Source: JAJTFW01 sp903922455 (GTDB lineage: Bacteria; Bacteroidota; Bacteroidia; AKYH767-A; OLB10). From it: a stretch of 64,000 bases of DNA. Both the position numbers and the translations under genes were made by a program. A model generated the notes under the pieces. That model ran no database searches, had not been told where the DNA came from, and saw only the letters and a program-made list of their open reading frames with translations. This document shows, piece after piece, positions 40,677 through 47,530 of this stretch. Positions within the stretch are counted from its first letter, which is position 1. The number at the start of each line of letters is the position of its first letter. The DNA lies in assembly GCA_943329665.2 (NCBI GenBank), contig CALQEU020000006.1, forward strand, positions 62,001 to 126,000, read 5' to 3'.

Positions 40677-42790
40677 AAGGTAGCTCCCAGGCTTCTTGCT
40701 TTTTGGAAATAAATATTTGCCTTTGCAGTATCTCCTGTATTTTGCAAAGTAACCGCTAAATTCATAACCGCTTTCACATTGTTTGGATCTACATCGACTG
40801 AGCGTTGAAAGTAGATGAGTGCACTGTCAAATTTTTGAAGCATAACGTAACAATTCCCACTGTTATTGAGCGCATCGGTATACGCAGCATTAATGTTTAA
40901 CGCTGATCGATATTCTTTTAGAGCCTCTTGATACTTGCCCACCTTGGCCCAGGCATTTCCTTTGTTGTAAATTGCTTTTTGGAAATTGGGTTTTAAGGAG
41001 ATTGATTTGTCTAAAGCAATGAGCGCTTCTTCAAATTTTCCAGCCTCACTTAGATAAAGTCCGTAGTTGTTCCAATTGTCGGGCTCATTCGGTTCGAGTT
41101 TTACTGCAGTGGAAAGATCTGCTAATGCTTTTTCGTATTGACCATCGATTCCATAGGCAACCCCCGCGCTTGAAAAACGACTTGCTTCTGTAAAGGCTTT
41201 ATACGATCTTGCTTTTTCAAAACTTGCAATTGCATTCTTTGCATCTCTTTTATCTTTATAAGCAACACCCAAATTGTACCAAGCGTCGTTGTAGTTCGGT
41301 AAAATGGATACGCCTTTTGTAAGTTCTACAATGGCTTTGTCAAGTAAATTATTTCTTTCTGTACTTCCTTCGGGCGCAAGTAAAGCTTCTTCTACTAAAA
41401 GAGTACTCCCCAACGCATATCGAATTCGCGCGCTCTCTGGTGAAATTTTTACATCATGCTGCAGTAAAGTTAAATTGTTTTTCCAGTTTAAATTTCGGCT
41501 ATACGTTCGTCCAGCAAAAAGAACCAACACGATTAAACTCGGGACAAATAAAATATTTTTTGTGATAGATGGAATTGTCAATTCGTGTTCTTTCTTTTTA
41601 TTTTTCTTGGTTAAGATAGTATTGGCCATTGCACCAACCAAGACACATAAACCCAAGGTGGGTGTAAAAATAAATCGTTCGGCCATCGTAGCTTCAATCA
41701 GGAAAAAAACATTGCTTACGAGTGAAACCGTTCCTAAAAAGAAAAGGATGCCAAACGCAGCAGCGGAACGACCGGGCAAACTTCTAAAGCTGTAAATTAA
41801 TCCGAAAACCAATGCAATTAATGTAAGGAGTACTGCCGGATTGGAAAAAGTAACATTGGGAATGGTATTGTAACTGTAATCAAAAACTAAGGTAACTGGA
41901 AATAAAAATAAATAGATATACTTGCCAAGTATGGAGATTGCCGTGGCGAATTGAGAGGCGAAATTTGAAGCTCCTACCATACTATTGTTCACGAGCATCA
42001 GTTGATAATCACTTCCACCTTCGCCTAAAATTAATTGTCGAATGATTAAGTAAACAACAATAAGTCCCACATACAATGAACTCAGCGTAATTGTTTTTTT
42101 CAAACTTTCATTCGTGAAACACCAAATAGCTAAAGGAATTACTCCAGCCCATGTCACCGAATTTTCTTTCGAAAGTAATCCAAGAAAGAAAACGATGAAG
42201 GATACGATGAGTGCATATGTTTTTTTTGAATCGAGATGCAACATCAATAAGCGCAGCGTTAAAATGCCGAAGAAAAAACTCAATAACTCATCTCTACTTT
42301 TAATGTTTGCTACTACTTCGGTATGAACAGGATGAAAGATCCACAGTAAGGTAACTAGAAGCGGAATGAAAGGATGCATTTTGCGAAGGAGTGAACGCAT
42401 CAAAGAAAATAAGACCACTGCTGTCAACGCATAGATAAATACGTTCATAAAATGCCCCAGCCAAGGCTGCTCTGGTGCAATGGCCCATTCCATAGCAAAC
42501 ATAGCTACTGAAATAGGACGGTACAATCCTTCTGTTCTGTCCCAATATCCCGCTCGGTAGGAAGTAGTAAAAATTTCATCTAACCCCGCAAAACCTTGAA
42601 CGGTGAATTTATTGTTCTTTATCACCGTTGTATCATCTACGGTATAATCATGCCCCAGTGTATTTGCATAGAGCAGGAAAGCAGCTATTCCAATGATAAT
42701 GTATAAGTATTTTTTGGAGATGGACTTCTCCATGGATACATTTAAAGAAGGAGGATTTGTAGATGGATATTTTTTCTGTTTCACTTTCAT
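40673..42790 (-). CDS. TMTC-like GT-C membrane protein with TPR repeats
   Basis: 705 residues. About eleven membrane helices fill residues 25-440. The first periplasmic loop has HDYTVDDTTVIKNNKF with the paired Asp typical of GT-C glycosyltransferases, and WIFHPVHTEVVANIKSRDELL and LGLLSKENSVTW match the TMTC/DUF1736-type family (protein O-mannosyltransferase relatives). From about residue 455 on there are six to seven TPR repeats, such as YNDAWYNLGVAYKDKRDAKNAI, GQYEKALADLSTAVKLEPNE and GKYQEALKEYRSALNIN, in the periplasm. A glycan-transfer role is inferred from the family. It is first in the three-gene operon. Confidence 0.85.
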   Translation of the reverse strand: MKVKQKKYPSTNPPSLNVSMEKSISKKYLYIIIGIAAFLLYANTLGHDYTVDDTTVIKNNKFTVQGFAGLDEIFTTSYRAGYWDRTEGLYRPISVAMFAMEWAIAPEQPWLGHFMNVFIYALTAVVLFSLMRSLLRKMHPFIPLLVTLLWIFHPVHTEVVANIKSRDELLSFFFGILTLRLLMLHLDSKKTYALIVSFIVFFLGLLSKENSVTWAGVIPLAIWCFTNESLKKTITLSSLYVGLIVVYLIIRQLILGEGGSDYQLMLVNNSMVGASNFASQFATAISILGKYIYLFLFPVTLVFDYSYNTIPNVTFSNPAVLLTLIALVFGLIYSFRSLPGRSAAAFGILFFLGTVSLVSNVFFLIEATMAERFIFTPTLGLCVLVGAMANTILTKKNKKKEHELTIPSITKNILFVPSLIVLVLFAGRTYSRNLNWKNNLTLLQHDVKISPESARIRYALGSTLLVEEALLAPEGSTERNNLLDKAIVELTKGVSILPNYNDAWYNLGVAYKDKRDAKNAIASFEKARSYKAFTEASRFSSAGVAYGIDGQYEKALADLSTAVKLEPNEPDNWNNYGLYLSEAGKFEEALIALDKSISLKPNFQKAIYNKGNAWAKVGKYQEALKEYRSALNINAAYTDALNNSGNCYVMLQKFDSALIYFQRSVDVDPNNVKAVMNLAVTLQNTGDTAKANIYFQKARSLGATL

Positions 42791-43046
42791 GGGTTAAGGC
42801 TGAACAAAGATGAAGATACAATCTTTAAATGGATTCGCTTTGGTCTAGAAGTTCAGATTTGATCGATTGATTTTATTAGGATTCTCAAGAATGAGGCAAA
42901 AATACGGATTGCAAACAGAATAGAAGTTCATTCAAAAAATGTTATAAAAAAGCGTAATAAATTGAAAATAAGCATATAATTTAAAATCTTGTTGGGCTGT
43001 TTGCAGCATTTATCCCATTTTTATTAATGAAGGGGTTATTTTTTAT
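42791..43046. other. divergent spacer, no gene seen
   Basis: AT-rich sequence between the start of the TMTC-like gene and the promoter of the small lipoprotein gene. A CATCTTTG on the minus strand (42811-42804) resembles a -7 box with one mismatch. No reading frame or structured element is supported. Confidence 0.4.
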
Positions 43047-43077
43047 TTTGGGATGTATAGTATAAGAATTATATTTG
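43047..43077 (+). promoter_or_regulatory. promoter of the small lipoprotein gene
   Basis: TTTG (43047-43050), 19-bp spacer, TATATTTG (43070-43077): a perfect Bacteroidota promoter. The leader before the ATG at 43111 is about 28 nt. Confidence 0.75.
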
Positions 43078-43110
43078 CCACAAATAAGAATTAAGATAAA
43101 TTAAAAAATT

Positions 43111-43443
43111 ATGAAAAAAATTGCCCTCCCTATTTTAGTAGTTTGTGCTGTTGCATTATCCTCTTGTAATCAGCGATTAATTGACTTTACAGTAATCAGT
43201 TCTAAGAATGTTACTTTACGTCTTCCAAATGATGCAAAAGGTCCTCGTACCGAAGGTAAAGAAATGAAAATGTGTGGTCAGCCTATGTTGAAGGCAGCTG
43301 TAGACAAAGCAATTGAAAATGCTGGTCCAGGTTATGACGCATTAATTGATGGTGTTGTTTCTTCAAGATGGGAATTCTATCGTCAAGGATGGGTTGTTAA
43401 TGGAACACCTATCAAAACAAGCAAATTGAAAGCTAGCGAATAA
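43111..43443 (+). CDS. small lipoprotein of unknown function
   Basis: 110 residues with a clear type II signal peptide (LVVCAVALSSC, lipidated Cys-19). The mature part starts NQRLIDFTVISSKNVTLRLP and continues with a compact alpha/beta domain (LKAAVDKAIENAGPGYDALIDGVVSSRWEF, WVVNGTPIKTSKL). The opening (D-x-T-x-I-S-x-K-N) and the GYDALIDG helix-turn recur in small Bacteroidota lipoproteins, but no function is known to me. Strong promoter and perfect terminator make it a well-delimited monocistronic gene, likely well expressed. Confidence 0.8.
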   Translation: MKKIALPILVVCAVALSSCNQRLIDFTVISSKNVTLRLPNDAKGPRTEGKEMKMCGQPMLKAAVDKAIENAGPGYDALIDGVVSSRWEFYRQGWVVNGTPIKTSKLKASE

Positions 43444-43458
43444 TTCGTTATCCTGCCT

Positions 43459-43502
43459 AAATAGAAAAGGCTGTCTTCCTAGGAAGGCAGCCTTTTCTAT
43501 TT
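43459..43502. terminator. 44-bp near-perfect bidirectional terminator
   Basis: AAATAGAAAAGGCTG (43459-43473) pairs without mismatch with CAGCCTTTTCTATTT (43488-43502); the centre CTTCCTAGGAAG is itself palindromic. A and T runs at the ends allow termination on both strands, between convergent genes. Confidence 0.9.
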
Positions 43503-43530
43503 AAGACGGGTTGTTAATCTTGAATATTTT

Positions 43531-44142
43531 TTATAATTCTAAAACACTTTTAGCACATCCACTAAACATCAAACCTGAATCCGATTGATATTTCCAGCTG
43601 CGTTCGCCTTGCCTGTTTATAATGACGGCCCCTCTGATCCATCTTTGTTTGTTCGCCATTCCTTTGTCCCATTTTACCTGAAATGGAATAATGAGTTCAA
43701 TGGCTGCGTCATCTCTAAAAACATCCCCAAAGAAAATTTCAGTAGTTTGATTGTCTGCTTTACCTACACATCGTTCAAGCAATTTAGCCCCAGCATTTTT
43801 TACTACGGCTTCCATGTAAGTAGCAGTTTCCGGATCATTTACGTCAAATTTTCCTTTAAAAATAGGAGGGAGGTCGCTATTCCCTTGTGAATTTTCTTTG
43901 GTCTCTTTTGCAGCAGAAAAGATATCTTCAGAACCGTTTGCATATTTGATTTTATTCAATTCAGATATCTTTACGGTATACGTAGGGCCTTCTAAATTAT
44001 CGGTCTTCTTATATTTGACTTGGTCCGTAGTTAACTCTAAGATTTTAGCATTTACAGTTCTACCGTCCGTCAATGTGATCACATCTTGCGAAAACCCTGC
44101 AGTAGAGATAAAGAGAAGAGAATAGAGTAATATTTTTTTCAT
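43531..44142 (-). CDS. exported protein with small N-terminal beta domain
   Basis: 203 residues. A Sec signal peptide (MKKILLYSLLFISTAGFSQ) is followed by DVITLTDGRTVNAKILELTTDQVKYKKTDNLEGPTY and ISELNKIKYANG, a small beta-barrel-like module common in exported Bacteroidota proteins, where strands of the form G-x-x-x-x-A-K-I-x-E-x-x-x-D-x-V-x-Y-K recur. The C-terminal 110 residues (YMEAVVKNAGAKLLERCVGKADNQ, AAIELIIPFQVKWDKG, RWIRGAVIINRQGERSWKYQSDSGLMFSGC) form a second domain without a family I recognise; its two Cys may pair. A TACCTTTA box lies about 20 nt upstream of the ATG. Confidence 0.75.
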   Translation of the reverse strand: MKKILLYSLLFISTAGFSQDVITLTDGRTVNAKILELTTDQVKYKKTDNLEGPTYTVKISELNKIKYANGSEDIFSAAKETKENSQGNSDLPPIFKGKFDVNDPETATYMEAVVKNAGAKLLERCVGKADNQTTEIFFGDVFRDDAAIELIIPFQVKWDKGMANKQRWIRGAVIINRQGERSWKYQSDSGLMFSGCAKSVLEL

Positions 44143-44196
44143 TTTCTTGTAAATTAATTGTATAAAGGTAAGAATATTTTCAAGTGTAGGTAAGTT

Positions 44197-45156
44197 CTAT
44201 TTTGAATCGGGCATAGTCCAAACCAAAAGAGATCCATCAAAATTACCCGCGACTAAACTTTTGCCATCCGGAGAAAATTCCAAGTGTAAAATGGCTGAAC
44301 CGATCTCTCTCAATTTGAATTTTTCTTGCTGAGTAATCACATCCCACACGATGATGGCGCCATCGACAGAACCGCTGGCTAAAAGTTGATTATTTGGGGA
44401 AAGGGCAATGGTTGTTATACCCTCTTTGTGGCCGTTGAGGGAAGTAAGCAGTTTTCCGGTTTTTAAATCCCACAGTTTTAATGTTTGATCAAAGCTCCCT
44501 GTAATAAGTGTGCTCATATCAGCTTTCACTTTCACCGAATATATCCAATCACTATGACCGGCAAAAGTCTTCAATATATTACCGGTCTTAACATCCCAAA
44601 TTTTTGCATTATTGTCATGGTTGCATGATATGATGTAGTTCCCATCCGGTGAGAAGAAGGCCTCATCTGTCCATATAGGCTCAGATAGCTCTATGACTTG
44701 TTTCAATGATGTGCTTTCCCAAACGACCAGTGCATTTTCTTTCCAGCTGCTACTTACGATGAAATGATCATCTGGCGAAAAATTTCCTGATTTTACAAAC
44801 GTAACATGTGCTTTCTTTTTTCTGGCCATTCTTTTGAAAGTAGTACTATTGTAAATCTGTAAACACTCTAAACTTCCAATTGAAATTTTATCGCCTTTGT
44901 GATTGTAATGAAGTGCAGTAATGGCATCATCACCGAAAGAAAATTCTTTGATGACTTTGTAGTTTTGCGTGACGTCCCACACTTTTAGAGCGCCATCTTT
45001 ACTGCCACTAATCAATCTTTTTCCATCCGGAGAAAAACTGAAAACATTAACGCCCGATTTGTGACCAGCTAAAGTGAGAGGTTGTAATTCCTGTGCCATC
45101 ATGGACATTGGAAACATAAAAATGAAAAGAAAATATTTTATTATTTTTTGATTCAT
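44197..45156 (-). CDS. exported WD40 beta-propeller protein
   Basis: 319 residues. After a signal peptide (YFLFIFMFPMSMMAQ), seven WD40 repeats cover the protein. Clear examples are HKSGVNVFSFSPDGKRLISGSKDGALKVWDV, cut here to its blocks HKSGVNVFSFSPDGK and SKDGALKVWDV, then HDNNAKIWDVKTG, SFDQTLKLWDLKTG and SVDGAIIVWDVITQ. WD40 propellers bind proteins; a periplasmic or surface scaffold is inferred. The ATG overlaps the upstream TPR gene by 4 bp (ATGA), making it the last gene of the yidD operon. Confidence 0.9.
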   Translation of the reverse strand: MNQKIIKYFLFIFMFPMSMMAQELQPLTLAGHKSGVNVFSFSPDGKRLISGSKDGALKVWDVTQNYKVIKEFSFGDDAITALHYNHKGDKISIGSLECLQIYNSTTFKRMARKKKAHVTFVKSGNFSPDDHFIVSSSWKENALVVWESTSLKQVIELSEPIWTDEAFFSPDGNYIISCNHDNNAKIWDVKTGNILKTFAGHSDWIYSVKVKADMSTLITGSFDQTLKLWDLKTGKLLTSLNGHKEGITTIALSPNNQLLASGSVDGAIIVWDVITQQEKFKLREIGSAILHLEFSPDGKSLVAGNFDGSLLVWTMPDSK

Positions 45157-46067
45157 GGTTGGTTGGATAAGCGAACATTGGAAATAAATGTACTGAAGTA
45201 AATCATTTCAGATTTTAATTGATCGTTGTATTTTCTTTTTTTGATATAATTTTTTGTAGGCACATTATAGCTCGATTGATTGGCTCCACCTAAGTAGAAG
45301 TATAAGAATAAATAAACTCCAGCTGTAGCCGCAGTAATGTAATTTGCCTGAAGTACATTGTAAACACCAAAGGTAGCACTTCCACCTGTTAATAGTAAAT
45401 TTAAAATTCCTTTTCTGTAATCTCCATTATAGGCTTGGCCTAAACCCGGAAAGATCAATGATAACGTTTTCGCTTTTTTGATGCTTCTTAATGTTGGTTG
45501 GAGAGAAGGCTCGTAAATAGAATCTAAAGTTTGCTTCAATACTAATTTATTTTCTATAGTGAATATCTTATTATTTTGAATGTAATCATTCATCACTTGA
45601 TGGGCTTGATTCCATTTTCCTAACTCATCTAAAATAAAGGTGTAAAGCAAAACGGAATTTAACTGTGTATTAGTATTGAAAGATGCTAGGTTAAATGAAG
45701 GAGAGATGTTTTTTTCGGCGAGTTCAAAATTGTCGGAGAGGTAGTAACCTAACCCTTTTTGAAAATAAATTTCTTGTTTTATACTATCACTTAAACTTGA
45801 TAATTCAATGCGAGAAAGTAGACTTCCTATTTGTTCAAATTTTTGCTGAGCTTTTAAACAATTTGTTTTAGAGAGCAGTGTCGTGGCCAAAAAAATTGGA
45901 TCCCCCGGCCGTTCATAAATGGCACGCTCGTACATCAATGATGCGTGATCAAATTGCTGTATTGCAAATAGACTGTCGGCCGATTCCAGCGTTTGTGTAA
46001 ACGCTTTAGTGGAAAATACGGTCAACAGGAACATGCAAGCCCACCCTGATGTTATGCTGTATTTCAT
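45153..46067 (-). CDS. TPR-like exported protein with C-terminal membrane hairpin
   Basis: 304 residues. A signal peptide (CMFLLTVFSTKAFTQ) leads into TPR-like helices (LESADSLFAIQQFDHASLMYERAIYERPGD, seen as ADSLFAIQQFDHASLMYE, and KNISPSFNLASFNTN). The C-terminal third contains LSLIFPGLGQAYNGDYRKGILNLLLTGG and two hydrophobic helices, a GLGQ-Y-G hairpin that recurs in its upstream neighbour and in DUF5683-like proteins. The reading frame overlaps the previous gene by 62 bp; an internal Met at 46034 would shorten the overlap but also the signal peptide. The pair looks like a duplicated family. Function unknown. Confidence 0.75.
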   Translation of the reverse strand: MKYSITSGWACMFLLTVFSTKAFTQTLESADSLFAIQQFDHASLMYERAIYERPGDPIFLATTLLSKTNCLKAQQKFEQIGSLLSRIELSSLSDSIKQEIYFQKGLGYYLSDNFELAEKNISPSFNLASFNTNTQLNSVLLYTFILDELGKWNQAHQVMNDYIQNNKIFTIENKLVLKQTLDSIYEPSLQPTLRSIKKAKTLSLIFPGLGQAYNGDYRKGILNLLLTGGSATFGVYNVLQANYITAATAGVYLFLYFYLGGANQSSYNVPTKNYIKKRKYNDQLKSEMIYFSTFISNVRLSNQP

Positions 46068-46887
46068 CTACTTTTTCTTGATAAACAATTTGTGCACTGA
46101 TTGAGCTTCCCCATATTCCACCAATATAGAAGAGTGAAAATAAGGAACCAAAGATATAGAACTGTACATTCTTGAATCCACCATTACGGTAATTCTCAGC
46201 CGTTATAATTCCAAGCGGGACTATTTTTAAGAAGGATGCTAGGGCTTGGCCTGGTAAACCCGTATACACCTTACCTAATCCCGGAATAATGGCCGATAAT
46301 GCTCCTGCAACAAAACCTGATTTTTTTTTCATGTTTTGTAGGAGGTAACTGTAGTCACTTAAATATTTTAATTCTGCTTGGATGGTAGAGTCTTCTGGAA
46401 AAAATCCGGTGGCTAAGAGATCAAACTGTTCATAGTCTTTTTGAAGTAAGGATAAACCCGCTAATTCAAAAATGCGCAACTCAAATAATATTCCCGATTC
46501 GGCTTCGGGCGCATCGTATATTTTTTGATAGGCTAAGTCGTATTTATTTTCATCCATCTCCACTAATCCGGAGGTGTAAGCAGAAGGTATTTTAAATACG
46601 GAGTGGATACTTACTTGATCGAAATAATGTCGTGCTTTAATTGATTTTTTGAAATCATTAAATAAGGTACCACTCGCAAAAGCGACTGAATCTCGTAAAT
46701 CTTGTGAGTAGGTAAGTGTATTATTTAAAATTTGATTGCTATAAAATTCTAAATCATCAATCTGTTTGTTTTCTCCTAAATGAAAAATGAAATTCAACTC
46801 ATCCCGAAGTTGAATAGTGTCTTCTTGTGCAAAACTCAAGTAGGGAAACAAAGAACACATCCATAAAACGATGAATTTTATTTTCAT
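46006..46887 (-). CDS. paralogous TPR-like exported protein with membrane hairpin
   Basis: 293 residues. Signal peptide (FIVLWMCSLFPYLSFAQ), then helical repeats (LGENKQIDDLEFYSNQIL, YDLAYQKIYDAPEAESGIL, FELAGLSLLQKDYEQF) and a C-terminal GALSAIIPGLGKVYTGLPGQALASFL hairpin, with two membrane segments after it, corresponding to the PGLGQAYNGDYRKG hairpin of the next gene. The start overlaps yidD by 4 bp. Both proteins probably sit at the inner membrane facing the periplasm. The yidD association suggests a role in membrane protein handling, which is inference from context. Confidence 0.75.
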   Translation of the reverse strand: MKIKFIVLWMCSLFPYLSFAQEDTIQLRDELNFIFHLGENKQIDDLEFYSNQILNNTLTYSQDLRDSVAFASGTLFNDFKKSIKARHYFDQVSIHSVFKIPSAYTSGLVEMDENKYDLAYQKIYDAPEAESGILFELRIFELAGLSLLQKDYEQFDLLATGFFPEDSTIQAELKYLSDYSYLLQNMKKKSGFVAGALSAIIPGLGKVYTGLPGQALASFLKIVPLGIITAENYRNGGFKNVQFYIFGSLFSLFYIGGIWGSSISAQIVYQEKVDEIQHNIRVGLHVPVDRIFH

Positions 46888-47438
46888 TCGTGCGTATGTT
46901 TCTTTAAGCGATAGTAGGAAGGGAAATCGATGAGCGCACCTTTTTCGGAAATACGAAGAGCATGAATTTGTTTTATCGTTGATTTAGTGCAACGCGTTAA
47001 TCGATCTGCGCTAAGTGCTAAACCTTTTATCAATCCAAATTCTTGTATGCTTTGTTTACTGAATGCTGAGCATGAAACTTCGTAAGGACAATCGGCAGCA
47101 ATTTGCGAAGAGATCACCGCTTGATAGGTATATAACATCCCACCAAAAAGTAAGTTCACGGGATTGTATTTTACTATTTTTTTTTTCCCTAACAATAAAA
47201 AGCTTGGTTTCTTTTTTATGGGATAAGGGTTTTTTCGTTCGTGGGTTGCCATTAATTCAAAATCGCTTTTTGAATTATCGTTATTCGAGGTCGCAACAAT
47301 TAATAAACTATCGTCTGTGCCATCTGAAAAAAAAGAAACATCTGTAAAGGCCATCGAAGTAGTGGATAAAAACTGTAAGCCCATCAACATGAAAAATGTT
47401 GACCATTTCAGAGCAGATATTGAATAGATTTTAAACAC
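46884..47438 (-). CDS. yidD: YidD family membrane protein insertion efficiency factor
   Basis: 184 residues from a GTG at 47438. An N-terminal hydrophobic segment precedes a low-complexity stretch; the YidD domain itself is residues about 85-160: LFGGMLYTYQAVISSQIAADCPYEVSCSAFSKQSIQEFGLIKG, recognised by YQAVIS, CPYEVSCSAF (the C-x-x-x-x-S-C pattern) and the FGLIKG turn, then LSADRLTRC. YidD is usually only 70-90 residues and lies beside rnpA/yidC; here it is longer at the N-terminus and heads an operon with two TPR proteins and a WD40 protein, which is unusual. Confidence 0.85.
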   Translation of the reverse strand: MFKIYSISALKWSTFFMLMGLQFLSTTSMAFTDVSFFSDGTDDSLLIVATSNNDNSKSDFELMATHERKNPYPIKKKPSFLLLGKKKIVKYNPVNLLFGGMLYTYQAVISSQIAADCPYEVSCSAFSKQSIQEFGLIKGLALSADRLTRCTKSTIKQIHALRISEKGALIDFPSYYRLKKHTHE

Positions 47439-47442
47439 TATA

Positions 47443-47450
47443 CAAAGTTA
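47443..47450 (-). promoter_or_regulatory. -7 element of the yidD operon (leaderless type)
   Basis: TAACTTTG on the minus strand ends 4 nt before the GTG start at 47438. No TTTG lies 17-23 bp upstream, so it is supported by the -7 box alone. Confidence 0.4.
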
Positions 47451-47480
47451 AGGATTTTAGAGGAAGCACGTTCGGAAAAC

Positions 47481-47508
47481 TAAAAAGCCTGTGATCGAAT
47501 CACAGGCT
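47481..47508 (-). terminator. rho-independent terminator of hppA
   Basis: AGCCTGTGAT (47486-47495) pairs perfectly with ATCACAGGCT (47499-47508) around a 3-nt loop. On the minus strand the stem is followed by TTTTTAG, the U-tract for the pyrophosphatase gene. Confidence 0.9.
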
Positions 47509-47530
47509 CTTCATAATTTGGAGGTAAATA

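Noticed and set aside
41304..41795. 163-codon plus-strand frame
   Set aside because: Lies wholly antisense to the TMTC-like gene, whose TPR and membrane motifs are clear.
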